This document shows positions 16,224-23,651 of a DNA stretch of 64,000 bases, in pieces. Source of the stretch: Nocardioides ungokensis. Its GTDB lineage: Bacteria; Actinomycetota; Actinomycetes; Propionibacteriales; Nocardioidaceae. How positions within the stretch are numbered: position 1 is the first letter of the stretch; every line of letters begins with the position of its first letter. Both the position numbers and the translations under genes were made by a program. The notes under the pieces were generated by a model. The model searched no databases. It saw only the letters and a list, made by a program, of their open reading frames with translations, and had not been told where the DNA came from. The stretch spans positions 4,101,001 through 4,165,000 of the forward strand of contig NZ_CP059164.1 in NCBI RefSeq assembly GCF_013466985.1, written 5' to 3'.

Positions 16224-17660
16224 GTGAGCAAGGCTGAGGACAGTAGATCTGGTCAACTGACCGGGGTTGCTGTCGTCTTCATCGGCGCCGCGCTCGCCAT
16301 TCTGACTCCGACCTTCTTTTGGGTCGCGACGCCGAACGCGCGCTATAACTCCGTCGGAGCGGTAGTAGTCATGGTCATCGCCGGGCTGCGTTTGGCGTTC
16401 TTGGTCGGTGCGGGCGTTCAACGATTGGTCGACACCACGTTCTGGACATTTACGTACGTCTTCTTAGGGCTCGCACCTTTAGTGCAACTGCGCCTGGGGG
16501 TTTTTCCGAACACAACGCCGAACCTCCCCACAGCACTGTTCGACCCGGCCTTGACCGGGGTAATCGTGGGCTGCTTTGCCTATCTAGCAGGCAACCATCT
16601 CTCTGGCATCCGCGCGCCGATCGCATCGGTGGCCACTCCAGTAACGCTTCATCGCAACCGCACTCTGCTACTCGCGGTCGTTGCACTTCTTGCAGGTGTG
16701 TACTTCGTGGCAAAAGTGGGTATCGGGACCCTGCTCGCCAGCAGAGCAGGTCTCGACATTGGGATGCAGATGGCGTGGCCCAATCCGTTGACATCCGTCA
16801 TGGTTCGCGCATTCGTGTCGATGTCCCTGTTGGTGGCATTCGTCGCCCTTGCTAAGGCTACCCGCACAGGCTCCAGTCATCGACACATCGTTCTGCAATG
16901 CCTCGTCGGCGCCGCACTCTTGCTGGTCGTAAACCCGATTAGCAGCCCTCGCTATGTCTTCGGCACAGTGGCATTGGGTCTCTTGACCGTCGCCGGCGGC
17001 TACGCCACACAGTTCCGCACCCGCATCGTAGGTATCACAATCCTTTCGGCTCTCGTGTTCCTCTTCCCAATGGCCGATGCTTTTCGTTATGGCTCGCGGG
17101 CAGAGTTCAAGTCGGACAGTCCCGTCGGCGCACTTACGACGGGCGACTTCGACGCATTCGGACAATTGAGCAATTCGCTTCTTTATCTTCAGCGTCATGG
17201 TTCGACCGACGGTCAACAGGCACTTGGGGTCCTGTTCTTCTGGGTGCCGAGGGACATCTGGCCAAGCAAACCGGTAGACACTGGCATTCTCTTGGCGAAC
17301 TCGAGGGGGTACACCTTCACCAATCTCTCGTCGCCGCTACAGGCAGAACTTCTGATCAATGGCTCGTGGCTAGCCCTCATTCTCGGCATGTTCCTCCTCG
17401 GTTGGTGTGCGCGCAGAGCGGATCAACGAATCCGGGCAGCACTTTCGGTCGAACGATCACCTGGGGTTCTGGGATGCATACTCCCGGGCTACATGTTCTT
17501 GATCCTGCGAGGCTCGCTTCTCCAAGCAATGGCCTACCTAGCAGTCATCTTGGTAACTGGCATGTTTGTGCAATCAAAAAGCCGCGGGGAGTCGCGACGA
17601 GTACAGGTGAATCAACCACGCGCCGACGTGTCGAGAAAGTCAACATTCTTAGCAAGATGA
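16224..17660 (+). CDS. Wzy-like O-antigen/oligosaccharide repeat-unit polymerase
   Basis: A 478-residue polytopic membrane protein with about ten to twelve hydrophobic segments and one larger loop (about 285-360). The segment FFWVPRDIWPSKPVDTG, followed by a Gly/Ser-rich loop and more helices, matches the O-antigen-polymerase (Wzy) pattern. It would join flipped repeat units outside the membrane, so it is the natural partner of the Wzx-like protein at 6905-8197. GC content is low relative to dtd next door, supporting acquisition. GTG 16224 follows from the hydrophobic N-terminus and the upstream -10 box. Confidence 0.72.
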   Translation: MSKAEDSRSGQLTGVAVVFIGAALAILTPTFFWVATPNARYNSVGAVVVMVIAGLRLAFLVGAGVQRLVDTTFWTFTYVFLGLAPLVQLRLGVFPNTTPNLPTALFDPALTGVIVGCFAYLAGNHLSGIRAPIASVATPVTLHRNRTLLLAVVALLAGVYFVAKVGIGTLLASRAGLDIGMQMAWPNPLTSVMVRAFVSMSLLVAFVALAKATRTGSSHRHIVLQCLVGAALLLVVNPISSPRYVFGTVALGLLTVAGGYATQFRTRIVGITILSALVFLFPMADAFRYGSRAEFKSDSPVGALTTGDFDAFGQLSNSLLYLQRHGSTDGQQALGVLFFWVPRDIWPSKPVDTGILLANSRGYTFTNLSSPLQAELLINGSWLALILGMFLLGWCARRADQRIRAALSVERSPGVLGCILPGYMFLILRGSLLQAMAYLAVILVTGMFVQSKSRGESRRVQVNQPRADVSRKSTFLAR

Positions 17661-17853
17661 GCAGTTCCAGAAAGAGGATGTTTAAGCCTCTCCCATCGGT
17701 CCTTTCATCACTCCGAGGGGCGCCGAATCCAGAGATTTTGATGCTTGGAAGAATGGCTGCCAGACTCAAGATGATCGCGCCAGGGTTCACCAGCGAACGG
17801 TCCATGATCTCGAAACCGCCGTGTGTTACAGCGCGGGAGGCGTTGGGACCAAC

Positions 17854-18291
17854 ATGCGTGCTTTGATCCAACGAGTTCGTCACGCCAACGTCACCGTTGA
17901 CGGGGCGATCGTAGGCGGCTTTGAGGAGCCAGGGCTGCTCGTCTACATCGGCGTGACTCATAGCGACGGGCCGGCTCAGGTCGAGTGGACGGCCCGGAAG
18001 ATCTGGGACCTGCGACTGCTACGCGAGGAGCAGTCGGCCTCCGACGTCGGGGCGCCCATCCTCGTGGTCAGCCAGTTCACGCTCTACGGCGACGCCCGCA
18101 AGGGACGTCGGCCGACGTGGCAGGCCGCGGCGCCGGGGCCGGTGAGCGAGCCGGCGTACGACGCCGTCTGCGACGAGCTCGTGCGGCTCGGGGCGCGGGT
18201 CGAGCGCGGGGTCTTCGGGGCCGACATGCGGGTCGAATCGGTCAACGACGGGCCGGTCACGCTCATCCTGGAGAGCCCGGCGCGGGGATAG
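17854..18291 (+). CDS. dtd: D-aminoacyl-tRNA deacylase
   Basis: Dtd hydrolyses D-amino acids (and glycine) wrongly attached to tRNA. At 145 residues it has the usual length. The start MRALIQRV, the SQFTLYGD motif and the Gly-cisPro motif in NDGPVT identify it. ATG 17854 is fixed by homology. The 193 bp before it, after wzy, contain no recognised gene and are AT-richer. This is core-genome sequence between acquired envelope genes. Confidence 0.93.
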   Translation: MRALIQRVRHANVTVDGAIVGGFEEPGLLVYIGVTHSDGPAQVEWTARKIWDLRLLREEQSASDVGAPILVVSQFTLYGDARKGRRPTWQAAAPGPVSEPAYDAVCDELVRLGARVERGVFGADMRVESVNDGPVTLILESPARG

Positions 18292-18324
18292 GCAGCCCGC
18301 TGCTGGACTGCCTTCCGTGCCGGC

Positions 18325-18456
18325 TCAGCCGGCCTGCATCGCCTTCCACACCAGGAACAGGGTGACGAGCAGCACGATCACGATGCCTGCCGTCTCCCAC
18401 TGGCGCTTGCGGCGCTCCCTCTGCACGCTTCGCACGCGCTTGCGCTGCCCGATCAT
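18325..18456 (-). CDS. Small single-pass membrane protein (43 aa)
   Basis: A 43-residue reading frame starting MIGQRKRVRSVQRERRKRQW. It is followed by one hydrophobic helix (about 23-38, GIVIVLLVTLFLVW) and a short tail. An arginine/lysine-rich N-terminus of about 20 residues predicts a cytoplasmic N-terminus. ATG 18456 has a strong GGGAGGGA ribosome binding site 4-5 nt upstream. It is convergent with dtd, 33 bp apart. The function is unknown. The arrangement of positive stretch, Trp and one helix resembles many small actinobacterial membrane proteins. Confidence 0.7.
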   Translation of the reverse strand: MIGQRKRVRSVQRERRKRQWETAGIVIVLLVTLFLVWKAMQAG

Positions 18457-18570
18457 TCGTCCCTCCCACAATGAACATCAGCGGGGGCCAAGCGTGACAG
18501 GTGGGACCTGATGGCTTGCCCATTTTCGGCCGAATCCCTGTCAACCATGGGCTTCCTCACACATGCAGCA

Positions 18571-18599
18571 CCGCCCGGGACCTGTGCGGTCCCGGGCGG
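18571..18599. terminator. Strong GC hairpin, probable terminator
   Basis: CCGCCCGGGACC (18571-18582) pairs perfectly over 12 bp with 18588-18599 around a TGTGC loop. It lies between the small membrane gene and the repeats. It could end transcripts leaving the DUF1416 operon on the minus strand. No U-tract is seen. Confidence 0.55.
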
Positions 18600-18617
18600 C
18601 GCCTGGGGGGATTGAGG

Positions 18618-18651
18618 GGTTTCGAGGCTCGCTGACGCTCGCACCTCAACC
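18618..18651. repeat. 34-bp palindromic repeat, copy 3
   Basis: Exact consensus copy: GGTTTCGAGG at the left end, CACCTCAACC at the right end, TGAC in the centre. Confidence 0.9.
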
Positions 18652-18696
18652 ACCGTTGACTGCTGGCGCTCGCTACTCGACCGGCGATGTCCCCGG

Positions 18697-18730
18697 GGTT
18701 TCGAGGCTCGCTGACGCTCGCACCTCAACC
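18697..18730. repeat. 34-bp palindromic repeat, copy 4
   Basis: Exact consensus copy, 79 bp from copy 3 and in the same orientation. A degraded relative (ACGCTCGCAGCTCGACC) follows near 18742-18758. Confidence 0.9.
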
Positions 18731-18769
18731 AACGGCGACGGCCGACGCTCGCAGCTCGACCACCGGGGG

Positions 18770-19066
18770 TCAGATGGCGACGGCTACCTCGGCGACGGAG
18801 CCGACGGCGGCGTGCACCTTGCGGTCCACCGGGTCCGCCTTGGGGGCGAGGGTGCGCAGGGTCCACTCCCCCTCGCCGGCGAAGAACCGGAAGTGGCCGG
18901 TGGCCGAGGTCGGGACCTCGGCGGTGAACTCACCGGTGCGGTCGAGGAGCCGGACGTAGGCGTTGCCCACCGGCTCGCCGCCGCGGGTCACCTGGCCCTG
19001 CACCACGGCCTCCTTGGCCACGTTGATCCCGTCGAGCGAGAGCCCGCCCTGAGTCGCGCCGCACAT
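18770..19066 (-). CDS. DUF1416 protein (SseC-like)
   Basis: A 98-residue protein starting [13 protein letters not shown], the N-terminus of the DUF1416 family (SseC in mycobacteria), with a single carboxypeptidase-regulatory-like beta-sandwich (VQGQVTRGGEPVGNAYVRLLD). The molecular function is unknown. It nearly always follows a thiosulfate sulfurtransferase gene, as here, with a TGATG stop-start overlap. The conserved Cys2 is a candidate for receiving sulfur, which is inference. Confidence 0.85.
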   Translation of the reverse strand: MCGATQGGLSLDGINVAKEAVVQGQVTRGGEPVGNAYVRLLDRTGEFTAEVPTSATGHFRFFAGEGEWTLRTLAPKADPVDRKVHAAVGSVAEVAVAI

Positions 19067-19914
19067 CAGGCCTCGCCCCTCTCGTCGCCCAGGGCGACCG
19101 GGACGCCGACGAGGGAGCCGTACTCGGTCCACGAGCCGTCGTAGTTCTTGACGTTCTCCTGGCCCAGCAGCTCCTTGAGCACGAACCAGGTGTGCGAGGA
19201 GCGCTCCCCGATCCGGCAGTAGGCGATGGTGTCCTTGCTCCAGTCGACGCCAGCCTCGGTGTAGATCTTCTTCAGCTCGTCGTCGGACTTGAAGGTGCCG
19301 TCGTCGTTGGCCGCCTTGCTCCACGGCACGTTGGCCGCGGTCGGGATGTGGCCGGCGCGCTGGGCCTGCTCCTGCGGGAGGTGGGCCGGGGCCAGGAGGC
19401 GGCCGGCGTACTCGTCGGGGCTGCGGACGTCGACGAGGTTCTTCACGCCGATCGCCTCGACGGTCTCGTCGCGGAAGGCCCGGATCGAGCGGTCCTGCTC
19501 CTGCGCGGTGTACGACGTCTTCTCGCGGGTGGGCACCTCCTCGGTCAGCTCGCGGGAGTCCAGCTCCCACTTCTTGCGGCCGCCGTCGAGGAGCTTGAGG
19601 TCGCCGTGGCCGTAGAGCTTGAAGTACCAGTAGGCGTAGGCGGCGAACCAGTTGTTGTTGCCGCCGTAGAGGACGACCGTGTCGTCGTTGGCGACGCCGC
19701 GCTCGGAGAGCAGCGCCTCGAACTGCTGCTTGTTGACGAAGTCGCGACGGACCTGGTCCTGCAGGTCGGTGGTCCAGTCGAGCTTGATGGCGCCCTTGAT
19801 GTGGCCCTTGTCGTAGGCGGTGGTGTCCTCGTCGACCTCGACGAGCACCACCTTCGGGTCATCGAGGTGGTCAGCCACCCACTGGGCGGTGACGAGCGAG
19901 TTCTCGCGGCTCAT
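19066..19914 (-). CDS. Thiosulfate sulfurtransferase (two rhodanese domains)
   Basis: A 282-residue tandem rhodanese of the actinobacterial CysA2/SseA type. An inactive N-terminal domain (about 8-125) is followed by an active C-terminal domain with the loop Cys233-RIGERS. It moves sulfane sulfur from thiosulfate or similar donors to an acceptor thiol. It is coupled to the DUF1416 gene by a 1-nt overlap and follows the DUF4395 gene by 55 bp, forming one sulfur operon on the minus strand. Confidence 0.92.
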   Translation of the reverse strand: MSRENSLVTAQWVADHLDDPKVVLVEVDEDTTAYDKGHIKGAIKLDWTTDLQDQVRRDFVNKQQFEALLSERGVANDDTVVLYGGNNNWFAAYAYWYFKLYGHGDLKLLDGGRKKWELDSRELTEEVPTREKTSYTAQEQDRSIRAFRDETVEAIGVKNLVDVRSPDEYAGRLLAPAHLPQEQAQRAGHIPTAANVPWSKAANDDGTFKSDDELKKIYTEAGVDWSKDTIAYCRIGERSSHTWFVLKELLGQENVKNYDGSWTEYGSLVGVPVALGDERGEA

Positions 19915-19969
19915 TTCTCTACCTTTCTGTGCGCCGGCGGCGGGCGCTGGGGGTTCTTGGGTTGGTGGG

Positions 19970-20446
19970 TCAGCTGGTGGCGCGCTTGATCAGCAGATAC
20001 ATCTCGCAGCCGAGGCAGAAGCCGAAGACCGCGTTGAGCAGGGCGGCGACCAGGGCGAAGCCGGTGGCGACGAGGCCGACGGCGGTGGCGCCGGCCAGGA
20101 AGCCCACCAGGCCGACGGTCGCGAAGACCAGGCCGACGGTCTGGGCGAAGCGCGGCGGGGTCGCGTCCTCGAGCTCACGGGGAGCGCCGATCCGGGGCCG
20201 GATCAGGCTCCGGAAGACCAGCGCGTGGGGGGTGCTCTGGACGCCGAGGCCGGCACCGATCGCGAAGAGCACCACCTGGACGGCGAGCAGCGCGATCGCC
20301 ACCGGGCTGGGTGCGGCCAGGAGCACGACCGCCAGCACCACGGAGGTGACTGCGGCGGCGAACTGCTGACCGCGGGGGTCGACCTGCGCACCGCGCTCGG
20401 CGGTCTGCGGTCGGGTGGCACTGGTGGCCGGGGTGTCGGTGGACAT
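19970..20446 (-). CDS. DUF4395 membrane protein
   Basis: A 158-residue protein with four hydrophobic segments (about 27-45, 47-66, 102-120, 122-142) and the C-terminal motif [10 protein letters not shown]. That motif presents a Cys-x2-Cys at the membrane edge, as in the DUF4395 family. In actinobacteria DUF4395 accompanies thioredoxin and sulfurtransferase genes, so a role in membrane thiol or sulfur transfer is likely but unproven. It is first in the minus-strand operon. A 16-bp perfect palindrome overlaps its probable -10 box. Confidence 0.8.
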   Translation of the reverse strand: MSTDTPATSATRPQTAERGAQVDPRGQQFAAAVTSVVLAVVLLAAPSPVAIALLAVQVVLFAIGAGLGVQSTPHALVFRSLIRPRIGAPRELEDATPPRFAQTVGLVFATVGLVGFLAGATAVGLVATGFALVAALLNAVFGFCLGCEMYLLIKRATS

Positions 20447-20522
20447 GTCTCTCCTGCTCGGAACGAGGGCTGCGTGTTCGCGGCACGGGCGCGTCCGCCG
20501 GATGGCGAGGACTCCACACCGA

Positions 20523-20538
20523 GATTAGTCGACTAATC
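20523..20538. promoter_or_regulatory. 16-bp palindromic operator of the DUF4395-sulfurtransferase operon
   Basis: GATTAGTCGACTAATC is a perfect palindrome, 77 bp upstream of the DUF4395 start. The minus-strand box TAATCT (20527-20522) overlaps it and could be the -10 element. A half-site (AGATTAA) follows at about 20543. It suits a dimeric MarR- or TetR-like repressor, but which one is unknown. Confidence 0.55.
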
Positions 20539-20604
20539 CGGTAGATTAAAGGGAGTTCGGAACGCGTCCCGTCAGGACATTCGACACAGCGACGAGCGCA
20601 CGCG

Positions 20605-20619
20605 GCAGTGGTCCACTGC
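20605..20619. promoter_or_regulatory. 15-nt palindrome, possible operator
   Basis: GCAGTGG-T-CCACTGC has perfect 7-bp arms around one central base, 137 bp upstream of the second gmd start. No known regulator consensus was recognised. Confidence 0.3.
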
Positions 20620-20741
20620 GCGGCGGCGGGTCAGCATGGTCGAGGACATGCGCATCACTGTAGGAGAACCCGAGGCTCCGGGTCTTTGTTCCGTCTCGAC
20701 TGATGGACGCCCGTGTCACGATGCGGACGTTTTGGGCTGTC

Positions 20742-20747
20742 TATGAT
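20742..20747 (+). promoter_or_regulatory. -10 box for a leaderless gmd-like transcript
   Basis: TATGAT ends 8 nt before ATG 20756 and there is no ribosome binding site. The likely transcription start falls on or next to the start codon. No clear -35 was seen. Confidence 0.5.
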
Positions 20748-20755
20748 CACTGCCC

Positions 20756-21778
20756 ATGAGTGACACACGTTCCCGCACCGCTCTCGTCACCGGAGTGGCG
20801 GGACAGGACGGGATCTACCTCGCTCGGCACCTCACCAGCCTGGGCTACCGCGTCGTCGGAACGGTGGCTCCGGGCACGGACGCCACCGATCGGCTGGCGG
20901 CGTACCTGCGGGACATCACCGTGATCGAGCTCGACTCGCGGGACCGCCAGGGGTTCGGGGAGGCGATCGAGGCCCTCCAGCCCCGCGAGGTCTACAACTT
21001 GGCGGCATTCACCTCGGTGGGCGCCAGCTGGCGCAACGCCGAGCTGGTGGCCGAGACCAACGCGATGTCCGTTCTTCGGATGCTGGAGGAGATCGTCGCC
21101 TACCGCGACCGACACGGCGAGGCACCCCGCTTCTACCAGCCGTCGAGCTCGGAGATGTTCGGCATCTCCGACCAGCAGCCGCAGACCGAGAACACCCCGC
21201 ACTACCCCCGCAGCCCGTACGCCGCTGCCAAGAGCTTCGCCCACCACCTCACCGTGAACTACCGCGACTCCTACGGCCTCTTCACGGCCAACGGCACCCT
21301 CTACAACCACGAGAGCCCGCTGCGCGGACCCCAGTTCGTGACCCGCAAGATCACCCTGGCCGCCGCCGAGATCGCGCTGGGCCGGCGCGACAAGGTCACG
21401 CTCGGAAACCTCGACGTACGCCGCGACTGGGGCTCGGCCGCCGACTACGTGCGGTCGATGCACCTGATGCTGCAGCAGGACGAACCCCAGGACCTGATCA
21501 TCGCCACGGGACGGTCGCGTCCTCTCTCGGAGCTGCTCGAGGTGGCCTTCGAGGCGGCCGGACTCGGCGACCCGGCTCGCTACGTGGAGCAGGACCCGGA
21601 CCTGATGCGCCCGGCCGACGTCATGGACCTGCAGGGCGACCCGACCAAGGCGCGCGAGCTCCTGGGATGGCAGCCCGAGCACAGCTTCGAGGAGGTCATC
21701 GGGCACATGGTCCGGACCGACATGGAGCGGTTGCGCAGCGGCGTCGAGCACTCGGCGGCGTACCTGCACGCCGCCTGA
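20756..21778 (+). CDS. GDP-mannose 4,6-dehydratase family protein (second copy)
   Basis: A 340-residue NAD(P)-dependent sugar-nucleotide dehydratase. It has GVAGQDGIY (13-21), PSSSEMFG, the YPRSPYAAAK active-site Tyr/Lys and the RDWGSAADYV block. It clearly belongs to the Gmd family but is divergent from the copy at 2916-3962. It may make GDP-4-keto-6-deoxymannose for another product (rhamnose, talose or perosamine type). It is flanked on both sides by sulfur-metabolism genes and so appears inserted in that backbone. Its codon use is normal high-GC. Confidence 0.88.
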   Translation: MSDTRSRTALVTGVAGQDGIYLARHLTSLGYRVVGTVAPGTDATDRLAAYLRDITVIELDSRDRQGFGEAIEALQPREVYNLAAFTSVGASWRNAELVAETNAMSVLRMLEEIVAYRDRHGEAPRFYQPSSSEMFGISDQQPQTENTPHYPRSPYAAAKSFAHHLTVNYRDSYGLFTANGTLYNHESPLRGPQFVTRKITLAAAEIALGRRDKVTLGNLDVRRDWGSAADYVRSMHLMLQQDEPQDLIIATGRSRPLSELLEVAFEAAGLGDPARYVEQDPDLMRPADVMDLQGDPTKARELLGWQPEHSFEEVIGHMVRTDMERLRSGVEHSAAYLHAA

Positions 21779-21792
21779 TCGCGGCGGCCGGT

Positions 21793-22023
21793 TCAGCCGA
21801 CGTGGGCGTGGGAGCGGCAGCCGCAGGACTCGTCCCGCAGCACGCTGTACTCGTACATCGCGTAGTGGCACTCGTGCGAGGGCCGCACCCGGTGCACCAG
21901 TCGCCCGAGCGGCGAGCCGGCGACGGCCACCCCTGGGTGCCCACAGTCGGGGCACACAGCGGGCTGGCGACTCCGCTCGACGCGGTGCTTCCCGCCTAGA
22001 TGCGGGGCGTGGACCAGGTGCAT
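21793..22023 (-). CDS. Small Cys/His-rich hypothetical protein
   Basis: A 76-residue frame with CPDCGHPG near residue 24, a CH pair in SHECHYAMYEY and SCGCRSHAHVG at the end. The Cys-x2-Cys and later Cys/His residues suggest a small zinc-binding domain. The family was not recognised. It is convergent with the second gmd (14-bp gap) and lies 76 bp downstream of the thioredoxin gene on the same strand. No strong ribosome binding site is seen at ATG 22023, so the start is provisional. Confidence 0.5.
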   Translation of the reverse strand: MHLVHAPHLGGKHRVERSRQPAVCPDCGHPGVAVAGSPLGRLVHRVRPSHECHYAMYEYSVLRDESCGCRSHAHVG

Positions 22024-22099
22024 GCTCCGACGCTAGGAAGGCAGGGGCACGACGGATCGGTCGAGACGCCCTTCTACCCACTTCTGGGTAGCGCGGCCG

Positions 22100-22551
22100 T
22101 CAGCTGACCGCGGTCTCCAGGGCGGAGAGCACCTGCTCCTTGCGTGGTGCACCCGAGGCGCGGGTGACCTCGAGGCCCCGGGAGTCGAGGATCAGCGTGG
22201 TGGGGGTGCGCAGGATCCCGAGGTGGCGGACCGCCTCGAGGTGGTGCTCGGCGTCGATCTCGACGTGCACGACCCCCGGCACGGCCGTGGCGACGTCGGC
22301 CAGGGTGCGCCTGGTGGCGCGGCACGGTGCGCAGAAGGCGGAGGAGAACTGCAGCAGCGTTGCCCGCTCCCCCAGCTGTACGTCGAGGCCCGCGGCCTCG
22401 ACCACGCTCGGCTGGGGGTCTCGGCGGCGGCCTCGTCAACACCCGCGATCCGGTGGGTGCCGCGGAAGCGCCCGTCGGTCACGGCGCGATAGAGCCCGAA
22501 GGCCAGTGCGGCCACGACGGCGACGACGAGTACCCACGCTCCTGCGCTCAT
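22100..22551 (-). pseudogene. Membrane-anchored thioredoxin-like protein with a one-base frameshift
   Basis: The first frame (from ATG 22551) encodes a membrane anchor (WVLVVAVVAALAFGLYRAVT) and the family stretch DGRFRGTHRIAG. The second frame encodes the thioredoxin domain ERATLLQFSSAFCAPC with its Cys-x2-Cys, the cis-Pro in RTPTTLIL and the end at 22100. The frames join if one base is added to the five-G run at 22414-22418 (C run on the coding strand). Intact versions of this actinobacterial family are one continuous protein of about 150 residues. Likely an assembly error. It belongs with DUF4395 and the sulfurtransferase. Confidence 0.75.
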
Positions 22552-22592
22552 GTGGGGGTCAACGAGGCAGATGGCATTTCGATTCCGCGCGG

Positions 22593-22626
22593 GGTTTCGA
22601 GGCTCGCTGACGCTCGCACCTCAACC
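22593..22626. repeat. 34-bp palindromic repeat, copy 5
   Basis: Exact consensus copy in the 118-bp gap between the thioredoxin-like gene and the merR-like gene. Confidence 0.9.
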
Positions 22627-22669
22627 ACCGGACGCAAGCTCCTCACACCTCAACCACCGGAGGTCAGCC

Positions 22670-22957
22670 TCAGGCGTCGGGTCCCCGCAGCCGGGCCACC
22701 TGGGCCCGGAGTCGGCGTACCTCGTCCTCGAGCGCCAGCACGCGCGCGATGCCCGCCAGGTTGAGCCCCTCGGCCAGCAGGTCCCCGATCCGCTGCAGGC
22801 GCTCGACGTCGGCGCGGCTGTAGAGGCGGGTGCCTCCGGCGGTGCGGTCGGGCTCGAGGAGGCCGCGGCGCTCGTACACGCGGAGGTTCTGCACCTGCAT
22901 CGACACCATCTCGGCCGCGACCGAGATCGCGAACACGCCGCGGGTGTGCTCGCTCAT
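22670..22957 (-). CDS. MerR-family regulator, HspR-like
   Basis: A 95-residue MerR-type DNA-binding protein: [46 protein letters not shown] is the winged helix, followed by a coiled-coil dimer helix ([14 protein letters not shown]). HspR-type repressors have this short form and repress chaperone genes. It is divergent from hsp20 with a CTTG-N5-CAAG site between, which supports control of that gene. ATG 22957 follows GGGAGAGGG. A longer frame upstream is repeat sequence. Confidence 0.85.
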   Translation of the reverse strand: MSEHTRGVFAISVAAEMVSMQVQNLRVYERRGLLEPDRTAGGTRLYSRADVERLQRIGDLLAEGLNLAGIARVLALEDEVRRLRAQVARLRGPDA

Positions 22958-22976
22958 GCCCTCTCCCTTCCAGCGG

Positions 22977-23010
22977 GGTTTCGAGGCTCGCTGACGCTCG
23001 CACCTCAACA
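22977..23010. repeat. 34-bp palindromic repeat, copy 6
   Basis: A near-exact copy (last base A for C), located 20 bp upstream of the merR-like start and in the shared control region with hsp20. Confidence 0.88.
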
Positions 23011-23036
23011 CCGGGCGGGGTTGATTTTGCCTCATT

Positions 23037-23049
23037 CTTGAGTTACAAG
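23037..23049. promoter_or_regulatory. Possible HspR/MerR operator upstream of hsp20
   Basis: CTTGAGTTACAAG has inverted CTTG/CAAG ends. The CTTGAGT half matches one arm of the HAIR element bound by HspR, while the second arm is not conserved. An AT-rich stretch containing TATAAC (23055-23060) follows, 62 bp before the hsp20 start. Confidence 0.4.
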
Positions 23050-23121
23050 AAACCTATAACAGTCAATACAGGTAGGGCACCGACCCGGCGCCCTCGACAC
23101 CAGGACCAGGAGGACCTTGTG

Positions 23122-23553
23122 ATGTTGCTGCGCACCACCGACCCGTTCCGTGACTTCGACCGCCTGACCCAGCAGATCTTCGGCACCACGAACCGTCCTG
23201 CGGTGATGCCGATGGACGCCTGGCGGGAGGGCGACCGGTTCGTCATCGAGTTCGACCTGCCGGGCGTCGCCGCGGAGAGCATCGACCTCGAGGTCGAGCG
23301 CAACGTGCTGACCGTGCGCGCCGAGCGCGTCCCCCGCAACGGTGACTGGGAGATGCTGGCCTCCGAGCGGCCGCGCGGCGTGTTCAGCCGCCAGCTCGTG
23401 CTCGGCGACAACCTCGACCTCGCCCGGATCGAGGCGGCGTACGACGGCGGCGTGCTGCGGCTCGTCGTTCCCGTGGCCGAGAAGGCCAAGCCGCGCAAGA
23501 TCGAGGTCACCAGCGGGTCCGCCGACTCCGGGCGCACCGCGATCGAGGCCTGA
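23122..23553 (+). CDS. Hsp20/alpha-crystallin small heat-shock protein
   Basis: A 143-residue small heat-shock protein that holds unfolding proteins. The alpha-crystallin domain runs from about 37 to 130, with [30 protein letters not shown] and the C-terminal [23 protein letters not shown] 23122 has AGGAGGA 7 nt upstream; GTG 23119 is possible. The MerR/HspR-like gene is divergent. A diverged repeat copy follows the stop. Confidence 0.93.
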   Translation: MLLRTTDPFRDFDRLTQQIFGTTNRPAVMPMDAWREGDRFVIEFDLPGVAAESIDLEVERNVLTVRAERVPRNGDWEMLASERPRGVFSRQLVLGDNLDLARIEAAYDGGVLRLVVPVAEKAKPRKIEVTSGSADSGRTAIEA

Positions 23554-23566
23554 GGTCGGGTCACCG

Positions 23567-23639
23567 GGTTTCGAGGCTCGCTGACGCTCGCACACTTCGA
23601 GACGGCGCTGGCGCGCCTCCTCAGTGCATCGCCTCAACC
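23567..23639. repeat. Variant copy 7 of the palindromic repeat with internal insertion
   Basis: It starts with the consensus GGTTTCGAGG and ends CCTCAACC, but about 39 bp (from ACTTCGAGACGG to GTGCATCG) sit between the CTCGCAC and CCTCAACC parts. It may be the long form of the element or a composite. It lies 14 bp after the hsp20 stop. Confidence 0.75.
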
Positions 23640-23651
23640 GACGGCGGCGGG

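Larger units (their letters stand above)
18457..18769. other. Gene-free stretch: terminator plus two repeat copies
   Basis: This 313-bp gap holds the upstream region of the small membrane gene, a strong hairpin (18571-18599), two full copies of the 34-bp repeat (18618-18651 and 18697-18730) and a degraded third (about 18737-18760). Reading frames across it come from the repeat and are not genes. Confidence 0.7.
20447..20755. other. Divergent intergenic region with two palindromes
   Basis: This 309-bp gap between the DUF4395 operon and the second gmd contains a 16-bp perfect palindrome (20523-20538) and a 15-nt palindrome (20605-20619). It also has a weak GC hairpin near 20664-20682 and the TATGAT box before gmd. 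No reading frame in it looks coding. Confidence 0.6.

Noticed and set aside
17545-17961. 138-codon minus-strand frame between wzy and dtd
   Set aside because: It overlaps both neighbours' coding ends and has no ribosome binding site or recognisable feature.
18563-19144. Open frames running through the 34-bp repeats
   Set aside because: They owe their length to repeat-encoded peptides such as [11 protein letters not shown] and to antisense of DUF1416. They are not genes.
20664-20682. Terminator or riboswitch before the second gmd
   Set aside because: The ACCCG/CGGGT stem is only 5 bp with a short T-rich tail, too weak to call, and no riboswitch core was seen.
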